Shown one piece after another: positions 41,151 through 49,984 of a stretch of DNA of 64,000 bases. The DNA is from Blastococcus_B deserti (GTDB taxonomy: Bacteria; Actinomycetota; Actinomycetes; Mycobacteriales; Geodermatophilaceae). The notes below the pieces were generated by a model. The model was given only the letters and a program-made list of their open reading frames with translations. It was not told where the DNA came from and did not search any database. Position 1 is the first letter of the stretch. Each line of letters opens with the position of its first letter. The translations under genes were made by a program, and so were the position numbers. Location of the stretch: assembly GCF_042682525.1 (NCBI RefSeq), contig NZ_JBHUHP010000010.1, positions 124,001 to 188,000 on the forward strand, written 5' to 3'.

Positions 41151-41738
41151 TCAGCTGTTCGCCGCGGCCCGGCTGGGTGGATGCAGCGGGAGGCGGGCGC
41201 CGAGGATCGCGAAGGGCCGGGAGTCACCCGGGAAGTGGTAGCCGCGTGCCAGGTCGACGAAGCCGTCGGCGTGGTACAGCCGGAAGGCCTTGGTGTCGGC
41301 GTCGGGCGTGGACAGCAGGGCAGCGGGGTGCGGGAGGCCGGCCAGCAGGGCGTGCAGGAGGCGGCGGCCCAGGCCACGGCTCTGGTGGTCGGGGTGGACG
41401 TGCAGCTCGCAGACCTCGAAGGCGCCGGGCAGCCACTTCTTCGCCGTCCGCCGGTCGAGGGCGGCGCGCACCTGGTCGTGCCACCACTGGCCCGGGGCGA
41501 CGAGGTAGCCGTAGCCGAACCCGACCAGCTGCTCCCCGTCCGGCGACTCGGCGAACGCGCCGACCGCCCGGAAACCCGGCCGCTCGGTGTGCTGGACGGC
41601 GTAGCCGTAACGCCCGGCCACGACGGCGGAGTCGTACCCCATCGCCAGGCCGTAGATGGTCAGGGCCTCCTGCATGTGCTCGCGCAGCCACGGCGTGGGC
41701 AGCTCGACGATGCGGGTCGCGGGCCGGGTGTCGGTCAT
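41151..41738 (-). CDS. GNAT family N-acetyltransferase (Rv2170-like position)
   Basis: 195 residues. The acetyl-CoA motif A is CELHVHPDHQSRGLGRRLLHALL (RGLGRR loop). LSTPDADTKAFRLYHADGFVDL is the usual B region. The acceptor is not predictable. Start ATG overlaps the upstream YbaK-like stop by four bases. A GNAT gene also lies in the matching mycobacterial region. It ends two bases before the CrtO-like start, so it may head that operon. Confidence 0.85.
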   Translation of the reverse strand: MTDTRPATRIVELPTPWLREHMQEALTIYGLAMGYDSAVVAGRYGYAVQHTERPGFRAVGAFAESPDGEQLVGFGYGYLVAPGQWWHDQVRAALDRRTAKKWLPGAFEVCELHVHPDHQSRGLGRRLLHALLAGLPHPAALLSTPDADTKAFRLYHADGFVDLARGYHFPGDSRPFAILGARLPLHPPSRAAANS

Positions 41739-42271
41739 CGCGCGGCCGCCTCGGCGCGAGGGGTGGCCGCCGGGCCGGTGCCGACCTCGGCGGCCGTCCC
41801 GTCGGTGAGGCGGAGGAGCTCGTCGTAGGTGGTGGGGAAGACCGTGTGCGGGTGCCCGGCGGCGGCCCACACCACGTCGAAGCGGGCCAGTTCGATGTCG
41901 ACGAGGGTGCCGATCGGCTCGGGGTGGCCGATGGGCGCCACGCCGCCGATCGCCTGGCCGGTGTGCCGGCGGACGAACTCCGGCGTCGCGCGGCTGATCC
42001 GTGGGACGCCCAGGAACATGGCGAGCAGCCCCTCGTCGACCCGGTGCGCGCCGCTGGTGAGCACGAGCAGCGGGTCGCCGCCCACGTCGAACACGAGGCT
42101 GTTGGCGATCGCTCCCACCTCCACGCCGAGCTGGGCCGCGGCCGCGGCGGCGGTCCGTGCGCTGTCGGGGAGGTGGCGGACGGCGCCGGTGGCACCGGCG
42201 GCGCGGAGCAGTCGCGCGACCTCGGCGACCCGGGGGTGTTCCGGCGGCGTCGGCGTGGTCGGCGGGGCCAT
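41735..42271 (-). CDS. YbaK/EbsC-type aminoacyl-tRNA deacylase domain protein
   Basis: 178 residues. The YbaK/ProRS-editing fold is seen in ARTAAAAAAQLGVEVGAIANSLVF, VLTSGAHRVDEGLLA, FVRRHTGQAIGGVAPIGHP and GTLVDIELARFDVVWAAAGHPHTVF. Relatives remove wrong amino acids from tRNA. The catalytic Lys of YbaK (in VKSLVF) is Asn here (ANSLVF), as seen in some actinobacterial members, so activity on Cys-tRNA-Pro is uncertain. It starts about 220 bases from the divergent SOS operon. Confidence 0.85.
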   Translation of the reverse strand: MAPPTTPTPPEHPRVAEVARLLRAAGATGAVRHLPDSARTAAAAAAQLGVEVGAIANSLVFDVGGDPLLVLTSGAHRVDEGLLAMFLGVPRISRATPEFVRRHTGQAIGGVAPIGHPEPIGTLVDIELARFDVVWAAAGHPHTVFPTTYDELLRLTDGTAAEVGTGPAATPRAEAAAR

Positions 42272-42384
42272 GGACCGATCCTGCCACCGGCCGGGGCGGC
42301 GTGCCGCCGTGGTCCCCGACCGGGTGGCGACACGGTGCTCCCCGTCTTGACGACCGGGGGCCGGTCCGGTCTACTTGGACCTGT

Positions 42385-42400
42385 TCGAACACGCGTTCGA
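42385..42400 (+). promoter_or_regulatory. LexA (SOS) box upstream of the dnaE2 operon
   Basis: TCGAACACGCGTTCGA matches the actinobacterial LexA consensus TCGAAC-N4-GTTCGA, and the flanks extend it to GTTCGAAC-N4-GTTCGAAC. It lies 91 bases before the first ORF. The identical 16-mer sits in front of dinB at 54721. Confidence 0.93.
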
Positions 42401-42490
42401 ACAGCGTCGCTCCCGCCGCTCTCCGGCACTTCCCCGCCCGGAGCGGTGACCGGAGCGGCGCGGGCACGGGCGAGAGGTGGGGAGTCTGTC

Positions 42491-42814
42491 ATGAGCCGGG
42501 TGCTCGGTGAGGTCACCGGACGGGCGGGTGAAGAGGTCCAGGTCGAGCGCGGGCCGCTGGGTCCGGTGCAGTTCTGGCGGGGGCAGTCCCGTTACCTCGT
42601 CGGCGAGCTGCTCGACTCCTGGGTCGAGACCCCGCCCTGGTGGAGGCGGGACGCCGCCGTCGGTGGCGCCTCCGCCGAGCTGGTCGCCCCCCAGGAGGTG
42701 TGGCGGGTCGAGGCGGTGCGGGCAGGGCGTTCGCGGACCAGCTTCGCCGGGGTCTACGACCTCTCCTGGGACGCCGCGGGCAACCGCTGGTGGCTCGTGC
42801 GGGTGCACGACTGA
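42491..42814 (+). CDS. DUF6504 family protein, first gene of an SOS operon
   Basis: 107 residues, single small domain of unknown structure: VERGPLGPVQFWRGQSRYLVGELLDSWVETPPWW and EVWRVEAV...GVYDLSWDAAGNRWWLVRVHD. Members usually lie next to DNA polymerase Y (ImuB) or DnaE2 genes. It has a LexA box upstream and shares one base with the next start. A role as accessory to translesion synthesis is inferred only from position. Confidence 0.85.
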   Translation: MSRVLGEVTGRAGEEVQVERGPLGPVQFWRGQSRYLVGELLDSWVETPPWWRRDAAVGGASAELVAPQEVWRVEAVRAGRSRTSFAGVYDLSWDAAGNRWWLVRVHD

Positions 42815-43299
42815 TGGGCGCCGCCCGGGCCGTTCCTGTCGGCCAGCTGCCGCTGCCCCCCGCCCTGCCCGCCGCGGCCACCCAGCTCCTCGACCAGGCC
42901 CACCGAGGGCTGGCCGAGGCGGCCGCGGCCACCGATCCCCGGCAGCGCTATGCCACGGCCCACCTGGGGGCCCTGCGCGGCGCCGCCGCGGTGCTGGCCG
43001 CCCGCACCCGGCCCGAGCCCGCCCGGCGACGTCCCCGCAGCGCCTGGGTGATGCTCGGTCAGGTCGCCCCCGAGCTGGGGGAGTGGGCCACCTTCTTCGC
43101 CGCCGGCGCCGCCAAGCGCGCGGCCGCCGAGGCCGGGCTCTCCCGGGCGGTGACCGAGCGGGAGGCCGACGACCTGGTCCGGGACGTCGGTGCCTTCCTC
43201 GCCGTCGTGGAGAGCTGCCTCGCCGCCCCGTACGGCAGCCTGCCCGCGCCCGAGCCCGCCCGGTCGCCGTTCACCCGGCCGAAGACGTCGCGGAGGTGA
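42814..43299 (+). CDS. SAV_6107-type HEPN domain protein
   Basis: 161 residues, all helical. LLDQAHRGLAEAAAATDPRQRYATAHLGALRGAAAVLAARTRP matches the small HEPN-like family found beside actinobacterial SOS polymerases. The RX4-6H RNase motif of toxin-type HEPN proteins is not clearly present, so an RNA-cutting role cannot be claimed. The gene shares one base with the DUF6504 stop and overlaps dnaE2 by four bases. Confidence 0.8.
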   Translation: MGAARAVPVGQLPLPPALPAAATQLLDQAHRGLAEAAAATDPRQRYATAHLGALRGAAAVLAARTRPEPARRRPRSAWVMLGQVAPELGEWATFFAAGAAKRAAAEAGLSRAVTEREADDLVRDVGAFLAVVESCLAAPYGSLPAPEPARSPFTRPKTSRR

Positions 43300-46200
43300 G
43301 CGACCCCTTCGTCCATCTGCACGTCGCCTCCGGTTACTCCATGCGGTACGGGGCCAACCACCCCGCCGACCTCGTGGCCCGTGCCGCCGAGCACGGCATG
43401 CCGGCCCTGGCCCTGACCGATCGCGACGGGCTGTACGGGGCGGTCAAGTTCGCGCTGGCCTGCCGGTCGGCCGGGGTGCGGCCGATCTTCGGGATCGACC
43501 TCGCCGTCGCCCCCGCTCTCGACGCGACGGTGCCCCCGGCGCTCGCGCACGCCCTGGGCGGGGAGGAGTCCGGCGCCCGGCCACCACGTCTGCGCGCTGC
43601 GCCTTCGCCCACCCGCCCCACCAGGGGTCGCCGGGTCCCCGCGCGGGGCGGGGCGAGCGTCGACCCGCGGCTGCCGCGGGTCACCTTCCTCGCCCGGGAC
43701 GGCGCCGGGTGGCGCTCGCTGTGCCGGTTGACCAGCGCCACCCATCTGCGCGGCGTGCGCGGGGAGCCGGTGAGCTCGCTGGCGACCGCCGCCGAGCACG
43801 CCGCCGGGCTGATCGCGCTGCTCGGCCCCGACTCGACGGTGGGCCGGGCGCTGCTCACCGGCCGGACCGACCACGCCGCCGCCCATCTGGACGCCTGGCG
43901 CGCCGCCTTCGGGCCCGGCCGCCTGGTGCTGGAGGTGGTGCACCACCGCGGGCGCGGCGACCGGCAGCGCGCCCAGACGATGCTGCGGTTCGCCGCCGAG
44001 CAGGGCGTGCCGGTGGTGCTCAGCAACGCCGTCCGGTACGTCGACGCCCTGGACGCGCCGACCGCCGACGTGCTGGACGCCTCCCGCCGGCTGGTCGCGC
44101 TGGACGAGCGGCACGTCGACCGGCGCACCGCCGAGGGCTACCTGAAGTCGGGCAAGGAGATGGCCGCCGTGGCCGAGGACCTCGTCGGTCCCGATCGCGA
44201 CGCCGCCCTGCGCCTGCTCGAGGGCACCGCCCGGCTGGCCGAGCAGTGCGCCGTCGACATCCGGGCCGACCTCGGCATCGGCAGCGTCCGCTATCCCGAG
44301 CTCGACGTCGTCACCACGCCCGCCGAGCGGGGGATGAGCCCGTCGCAGGTGCTGCGCGCCCGCTGCGGGGCGGGGATGGGCCGGCGCGGGATGCCGCCGT
44401 CGGAGCGGGTGCGGCGGCGGCTGGACGAGGAGCTGGCCGTGATCGACCAGCTCGGCTACCCGTCCTACTTCCTCACCGTCGCCGACGTGGTCGACCTCAT
44501 CAAGAGCCTGAGGGTCCGGGCGGCGGCACGGGGCTCGGGGGCCGGCAGCCTGGTCACCTACCTGCTGGGCATTTCCGACGTCGATCCGCTCCGCTACGGG
44601 CTGCTCATGGAGCGTTTCCTCTCCCCGCTGCGCCACCAGCTGCCCGACATCGACATCGACGTGGAGTCGGCGCGCCGGATGGAGGTCTACGACGCGGTGA
44701 TCGACCGCTTCGGCGCCGACCGGGTCAGCTGCATCTCGATGATGGACACCTACCGGGTGCGGCACGCGATCCGCGACGTCGGTGCCGCGCTCGGGCTGCC
44801 GCCGGCGGAGATAGACGCCGTCGCCAAGGCCTTTCCGCACATCCGGGCCAACCAGGTGCACGCCGCGCTCAAGGACCTCCCGGAGCTGCGGGCCAGCCGG
44901 CTCGGGTCCCGCCGCGGGGGTGGCACCGGCGATCTCGACCTGCTGTTCGACCTCGTCGCCCGGCTCGACGGGCTGCCCCGGCACATCGCGCTGCACCCGT
45001 GCGGGGTACTGCTCTCCGACGCCACGCTGCTGGACCGCACACCGGTGGAGAACAGCTACCTCGGCTATCCGATGAGCCAGTTCGACAAGGACGACGTCGA
45101 GGAGCTGGGCCTGCTCAAGCTCGACCTGCTCGGCATCCGGATGCAGTCGGCGATCGCCCACGCGCTCGACGAGGTCGCCCGGGTCGACGGCGAGACCGTC
45201 GACATCGACGCGATCCCGCGCGACGACCCCACGACCTTCGAGCTGATCCGCTCGACCCGCACCCTCGGGATGTTCCAGATCGAGTCACCGGGCCAGCGGG
45301 AGCTGGTCGGCAAGTTCGGCCCGCAGACGTTCGAGGACATCGTCATCGACATCTCGCTGTTCCGGCCCGGGCCGGTGAAGAGCGACATGGTCACCCCGTT
45401 CCTCATGGCGCGGAACGGCTGGCGGGAGACGGTCTACCCGCACCCCGATCTCGAGTTCTGCCTCGAGGAGACCGCCGGTGTGGTGGTCTTCCACGAGCAG
45501 GTGCTGCAGATCGTCTCCCGGATGACCGGGGTGAGCCTCGCCGAGGCGGACGAGGTGCGCCGGGCTCTGGGAGAGAAGGACGCCCATCCGGAGGTGCGCG
45601 CCTGGTTCGTGCCCCGGGCGCTGGACGCCGGGTACCCGGTGGAGGTCGCCGAGCAGGTGTGGGAGGTGCTCGCCGCCTTCGGGTCGTTCGGCTTCTGCAA
45701 GGCGCACGCGGCGGCGTTCGCACTGCCCACCTACCAGTCGGCCTGGCTGAAGACCCACCATCCGGCGGCCTTCCTCGCCGGCGTGCTCACCCACGATCCC
45801 GGGATGTACCCGAAGCGGTTGATCCTCGACGACGCCCGCAACTTCGGAATCCGGGTGCTGGGCCTGGACGTCAACGCCTCGGCCGACACCTACCGGGTCG
45901 AGCGCCTTGACTCTGACCCTGAGGTGCAGATTGAGAGTTGGTCGCGGCCGGAGTGGATGCCGGCGACGATGCGCGACCCGTCCCGGTACGGCATCCGGCT
46001 GGCGCTGGCCGACGTGAAGGGCATCTCCGACGACGAGGTCGCCCGGATCGTGGCGGGGCAGCCGTATCGGTCGCTGACGGATTTCTGGTCCCGTGCGTCG
46101 GTGTCCCGTCCGGTGGTGGAGCGGCTGGTCCTCGCCGGCGGATTCGACTCCCTCTACGGCTTCGGGGTCCGCGACCGCGAGGCCGGCCGGCCGCTCCACC

Positions 46201-47054
46201 GCCGCAAGCAGGTCACCCGGCGTGACCTGCTGCTGCAGATCGGAGAGCTGGACCGGTGGAGCCGCAGCGGCGCACGGGCCGGCTCCAGCGGTCAGCTCAG
46301 CCTCGACCTGATGGGACTCGAACTGCCCGAGGACGAACAGGAGCGGACCGGGCCGGACTGGGCCGAGGGGAGCGGGCTGCCGGAGTTCACCGACGCCGAG
46401 CTGGTCCGCGCCGAACTGGAGGTGCTGGGCCTGGATGCCAGCCGGCACGTCGTCGACTTCTACCGGCCGTTCCTCGCCGCGCTCGGCGCCGTCCCGGCCG
46501 GGGAGCTGCTCACCTGCCGCAGCGGCGCCGAGGTGCTGGTCGCCGGCGTCAAGGTCGCGACCCAGACTCCGCCGATCCGCTCGGGCCGCCGGGTGGTCTT
46601 CGTGACCCTCGACGACGGCACCGGCTGCACCGACTCGACCTTCTTCGAGGACGCGCAGGGGCCCTACGCGGCGACGGTGTTCCACTCGTGGCTGCTGGTC
46701 ATCCGCGGGGTGCTGCGCCGGACCGGCCCGCGCGGGGCCTCGCTCCGGGCCACCGGGGCGTGGGAGCTGCCGGCGCTGCACGAGGCGTGGGAGGTCGACG
46801 GCCTGGAGGGGGTGCGCGAGCTGATGGCCGCCCCGGGGGAGTACACCGAGCGGGCCATCGCGGGGGCCGCGGCCTCGCACGGCTCGCGACCGGTCGTGGT
46901 CCGCCCGGTGCTGGTCCACCCGACCGGTTTCCGGATGTCGCCCTACGCCGACATCAAGCCCGCCGGCGAGGACGCGAAGGCGGCAGCTCGCCGGGCGGCG
47001 TCGGCTCCGCCCCGCAAGCTCTGGCACTCCAGCCCCGGAAGCTCGGGGCACTGA
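43296..47054 (+). CDS. dnaE2: Error-prone DNA polymerase III alpha subunit DnaE2
   Basis: 1252 residues; relatives have about 1050-1150. An N-terminal PHP domain (HLHVASGYSMRYGANHP) is followed by the C-family polymerase with catalytic Asp residues in LPDIDIDVESARR, then GSGAGSLVTYLLGISDVDPL, SLFRPGPVKSDM and FGSFGFCKAHAAAFA. An OB domain and a possible clamp-binding QLSLDL (near residue 1005) come late. An Arg/Pro-rich insert near residues 88-128 adds length. It makes SOS-induced mutagenic bypass synthesis. GTG start overlaps the HEPN stop. ImuA' and ImuB, its usual partners, are not in this window. Confidence 0.95.
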   Translation: MSDPFVHLHVASGYSMRYGANHPADLVARAAEHGMPALALTDRDGLYGAVKFALACRSAGVRPIFGIDLAVAPALDATVPPALAHALGGEESGARPPRLRAAPSPTRPTRGRRVPARGGASVDPRLPRVTFLARDGAGWRSLCRLTSATHLRGVRGEPVSSLATAAEHAAGLIALLGPDSTVGRALLTGRTDHAAAHLDAWRAAFGPGRLVLEVVHHRGRGDRQRAQTMLRFAAEQGVPVVLSNAVRYVDALDAPTADVLDASRRLVALDERHVDRRTAEGYLKSGKEMAAVAEDLVGPDRDAALRLLEGTARLAEQCAVDIRADLGIGSVRYPELDVVTTPAERGMSPSQVLRARCGAGMGRRGMPPSERVRRRLDEELAVIDQLGYPSYFLTVADVVDLIKSLRVRAAARGSGAGSLVTYLLGISDVDPLRYGLLMERFLSPLRHQLPDIDIDVESARRMEVYDAVIDRFGADRVSCISMMDTYRVRHAIRDVGAALGLPPAEIDAVAKAFPHIRANQVHAALKDLPELRASRLGSRRGGGTGDLDLLFDLVARLDGLPRHIALHPCGVLLSDATLLDRTPVENSYLGYPMSQFDKDDVEELGLLKLDLLGIRMQSAIAHALDEVARVDGETVDIDAIPRDDPTTFELIRSTRTLGMFQIESPGQRELVGKFGPQTFEDIVIDISLFRPGPVKSDMVTPFLMARNGWRETVYPHPDLEFCLEETAGVVVFHEQVLQIVSRMTGVSLAEADEVRRALGEKDAHPEVRAWFVPRALDAGYPVEVAEQVWEVLAAFGSFGFCKAHAAAFALPTYQSAWLKTHHPAAFLAGVLTHDPGMYPKRLILDDARNFGIRVLGLDVNASADTYRVERLDSDPEVQIESWSRPEWMPATMRDPSRYGIRLALADVKGISDDEVARIVAGQPYRSLTDFWSRASVSRPVVERLVLAGGFDSLYGFGVRDREAGRPLHRRKQVTRRDLLLQIGELDRWSRSGARAGSSGQLSLDLMGLELPEDEQERTGPDWAEGSGLPEFTDAELVRAELEVLGLDASRHVVDFYRPFLAALGAVPAGELLTCRSGAEVLVAGVKVATQTPPIRSGRRVVFVTLDDGTGCTDSTFFEDAQGPYAATVFHSWLLVIRGVLRRTGPRGASLRATGAWELPALHEAWEVDGLEGVRELMAAPGEYTERAIAGAAASHGSRPVVVRPVLVHPTGFRMSPYADIKPAGEDAKAAARRAASAPPRKLWHSSPGSSGH

Positions 47055-47717
47055 CCAGTGCTGAGTCAGATTTCCCGTGGGCCGACCTCTGTCCGTCGGC
47101 GGAGCACGCGGGGGCGGTCCGGTTCGACGCCGTGATGGACCCGGGGCGCCGCGATGCCTACCTCACTCCTCGTCCTGGTGGCATTCGCAGCCGCACTCGT
47201 GGCAGCAGAGGACGTGCACACCCGAGTCGCAGGGCGTCGCTGAACTGGCCGGGTCGGTGATCACTGGACGTGCTCCTCGTCATCGAGCGTCAGGACATCG
47301 ACTGTGCGTCATTTCTCACACTCCGCACCTTCGAAACGCCGATTCGTGACCGCGCCGAGACGCGCCGCGTCTCGGTGGGGCCACGCCCGCGGGGAGGCTG
47401 CCCTGCAGCCGTGCGGAGACGTCCTGAAGATCGATGGCCAGGTGTGCTGGCGAGAAGTCCCTTCGTTCGGCACACCGCAGTGACGACGCTGGCGGTGTGG
47501 CTCACGACTCGGCCGGCCACAACTGTGCGGAGTCCCTGACCGGGCCGCCCTGGGACAGGGGTGGCCGGCGGGGACGACCTTCCGTAGCTCTCGACCGTGA
47601 GACGACACTTCCCGGTCGCCGGCAGAGTCGTCGTCCGCTCTGGCAAGCGCCTCCGGCAGCGAGCTTCCTCGTCCAGACCAGGCAGAATTGTCGTACCCGT
47701 GCCGTAGCTTCGCTCAT
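47055..47717. other. 663-base gap after dnaE2
   Basis: Base composition is more mixed than the surroundings (AT-rich patches near 47285-47345). One small hairpin, CCGAGACG with CGTCTCGG (47355-47362 and 47368-47375), could stop transcription. The only coding candidate I can support is the 33-residue Cys-rich ORF at 47163-47264. Other open frames here lack ribosome sites or family features. The right end holds the promoter of the HNH gene. Confidence 0.5.
47163..47264 (-). CDS. Candidate 33-residue Cys/His-rich micropeptide
   Basis: GTG start, then VITDPASSATPCDSG followed by VHVLCCHECGCECHQDEE and stop. Six Cys and three His fall within 22 residues, a density expected of a metal-binding peptide (metallothionein-like). 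A strong ribosome site, GAGGAG, lies 8 bases before the GTG. It stands in an otherwise empty gap, antisense to nothing known. No family recognised; chance cannot be excluded for so short a frame. Confidence 0.4.
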   Translation of the reverse strand: MITDPASSATPCDSGVHVLCCHECGCECHQDEE

Positions 47718-49293
47718 GTGTTCGAAGGCGGTGGCTTCGGTGTCGGGCTGACGGTGAACCAGCTCGACGTCCCCGCGTGGGCAGGCTCGGATCCCACCTC
47801 CGCCGACCCGTGGTGGCATCCGGCGCGCCTGGGTGAGCTCATGCCGGTGGCCGGGCGCACCGATCGCGAACTGGCGGAGGAGATGCGTCGGGCGAACATC
47901 GCCGACAGCCGGCTCTGGGCCTACCGGGTCGAGATGATCGCCGAGCTGGCCGCCCGGCGCCGTGACCACCGCGACCGCCCGCCGGGGGCACCCGGCTCGG
48001 CGTCGTCCTCGTGGGCGCGGTGCAGTTGGGTGCTCGCGGGCGTGTCCGAGTTCTTCGCGGACGAGCTGGCCATGATCATGAACTGCTCCCGGCCCGAGGC
48101 GACGAAGCTGGCCGAGGCGGCGCTCACGCTCGCTCACCGCCTGCCGGAGACCTGGGCGGCGCTGGCCGACGGCGAGCTGAGCTGGTCGCGGGCCCGGGCG
48201 ATGGCCGACGAGGTCAACCGATTCGGCCCTGATCTCGACCCGCACCTCCTGGCGACGGTCCAGGCGGTCGTACTCCCGCAGGCAGCCGAGCTTTCCGTCG
48301 GTCGCCTGCGGGCCCTGGTGCGCGCCGAAGTGGTCCGCCGCGACACCGAGGCGGCCGAGCGCCGGAGGAAGCGCGCCGGGTCGGCGGCCGACGTGATGCT
48401 CCGCCGCTCGTCGCACGACGGTATGACCGAGCTCGTCACCGTCCTGCCCCAGCCGGTGGCCGCCGCGGTGTACCGGGCGGTCGACGACCATGCCCGGCAG
48501 GCCAAGGCCGACGGCGATTCCCGTCCGATCGGCCAGGTCCGCGCCGAAGTCATGGCGAACATGTCCCTCCGTCCGTGGGACGACTCCCGCCCGCCGGTCA
48601 CCGCCGAGCTCCGCGTGCTCGCCCCGCTCAACGCGCTGCTGCCCGACCCTGCTGACCCCGCCGCCGGAGGCCGGCCGCCAGGAATCGCCGAGGTCGAGGG
48701 CGAGCCCGTGACCGCGGCACACCTCAGGGCACTCCTCAGCGCTCTCGACGCCGTGTGCCCCGGGGGGACTGCAGGAGCCGACGGGCGGCTCCCTGCATCT
48801 CGACCTGCTGGGCGCCGGTGGCGACCTCCTCGCCACGCTCACGCGGCGGGAACTCGAGCGGGCGGTGCGCCGCGGCTGCCCGGTGCACGTCCAGGGCGAT
48901 TGCCGCTGTGCCCTGGTGCAGCGTCCGCCTCCGACGGAGAGCTACCAGCCGACCGCGCCGCAACGGCGGTGGACGACGGCCCGCGACCGGGGATGCCGCC
49001 ATCCCGGATGCCAGAACAGGGCCGGCTGGGCCGATCTCGACCACGTAGTCGCGCATGCCGACGGCGGACCGACCGACTGCGCCAACCTGTGCTGCCTGTG
49101 CCGCCGGCACCACCGGCTGAAGACGCATGCCCCCGGCTGGAGCTTCCACCTCGACGCCGACGGCGCCCTGCTGGTGACCACGCCCAATGGCGTCACGCGG
49201 GTCAGCCGGCCACCCGGTATCGGCTTCCTGGAGCCGTTCGAGCTCGGGGGGCCCCTCTCGGACGCCGACATCGTCAGCGTCATGCCCTTCTGA
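47718..49293 (+). pseudogene. HNH endonuclease / DUF222 (13E12-type) gene with a single frameshift
   Basis: The DUF222 part (LAGVSEFFADELAMIMNCSRPEATKLAEAALTL...) runs in one frame to codon ~345. The HNH part (LDHVVAHADGGPTDCANLCCLCRRHHRLKT) continues one frame over. Dropping one G from the G6 run at 48762-48767 restores CPGGLQEPTGGSLHLDLLGAGG and joins both halves into a ~525-residue protein. The cause is either a real +1 mutation or an assembly error in a homopolymer. The family is multicopy in actinobacteria and resembles mobile or selfish genes; its function is unclear. Start GTG at 47718 (leaderless, TAGCTT box). Confidence 0.8.
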
Positions 49294-49431
49294 GCGACCG
49301 CCCGCCGATGCGGAGAGTCCGGTGACCGTGGTGGGACGGGTGCGCGGCGGCGGCTCTTCCGATGAATTCACGGTCGGGCCACGGTCTACCCGTCAGCCGG
49401 AGAGCGAGCCGGACACGAGAGAGGACCAGTC

Positions 49432-49917
49432 ATGCCCAAGCAGATTCCCTGCCTGTGGTTCGACGGCCAGGCCGAGGAGGCCGCCGCGCACTACACCTCG
49501 ATCTTCCCCCACTCCTCGATCGGCGAGGTCACTCGCTACGGACCCGACATGCCGCCGCCGATGAAGGAGGGCGACGCGCTGACCGTCAGCTTCACCCTCG
49601 ACGGGCAGGAGTACGTCGCACTCAACGGCGGGCCGCAGTTCCAGTTCAACGAGTCGATCTCCTTCCAGATCATGTGCCGCGACCAGGAGGAGGCCGACCA
49701 CTACTGGACCCGCCTCACCGAAGGCGGCGAGGAGAGCCAGTGCGGCTGGCTCAAGGACAAGTTCGGCGTCTCGTGGCAAGTGGTCCCGGTCGAGCTGACG
49801 AGCCTGCTCAGCGACCCCGATCCCGGCCGGGCGCAGCGCGCCACCCAGGCCATGCTGCAGATGCGCCGCATCGACATCGCAGAGATCAAGCGAGCCGCCG
49901 ACAGCGTCCCCGTCTGA
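49432..49917 (+). CDS. VOC superfamily protein, PhnB / 3-demethylubiquinone-9 methyltransferase-like
   Basis: 161 residues. It begins IPCLWFDGQAEEAAAHYTSIFPHSSI, the classic opening of this glyoxalase-fold family, and contains YVALNGGPQFQFNESISFQIMC, ADHYWTRLTEGG and CGWLKDKFGVSWQVVP. These proteins bind small molecules through paired beta-alpha-beta units; despite the name they are not methyltransferases. GAGAGGACC precedes the ATG. It stands alone after the HNH gene. Confidence 0.9.
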   Translation: MPKQIPCLWFDGQAEEAAAHYTSIFPHSSIGEVTRYGPDMPPPMKEGDALTVSFTLDGQEYVALNGGPQFQFNESISFQIMCRDQEEADHYWTRLTEGGEESQCGWLKDKFGVSWQVVPVELTSLLSDPDPGRAQRATQAMLQMRRIDIAEIKRAADSVPV

Positions 49918-49984
49918 GGAAGGCCCCCCGGCCCCCGCCCCTGCAGGAAGGCCGACGCGTGCCGGCGCCACTAGGCTTCGGTAG

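Noticed and set aside
47154..47243. 29-residue plus-strand ORF MPTSLLVLVAFAAALVAAED...
   Set aside because: Looks like a bare signal peptide with no mature part and no ribosome site; it is the reverse of the Cys-rich ORF.
47077..47646. Several 90-118 residue ORFs in the gap after dnaE2
   Set aside because: No ribosome sites, no recognisable motifs, overlapping each other on both strands, biased composition.
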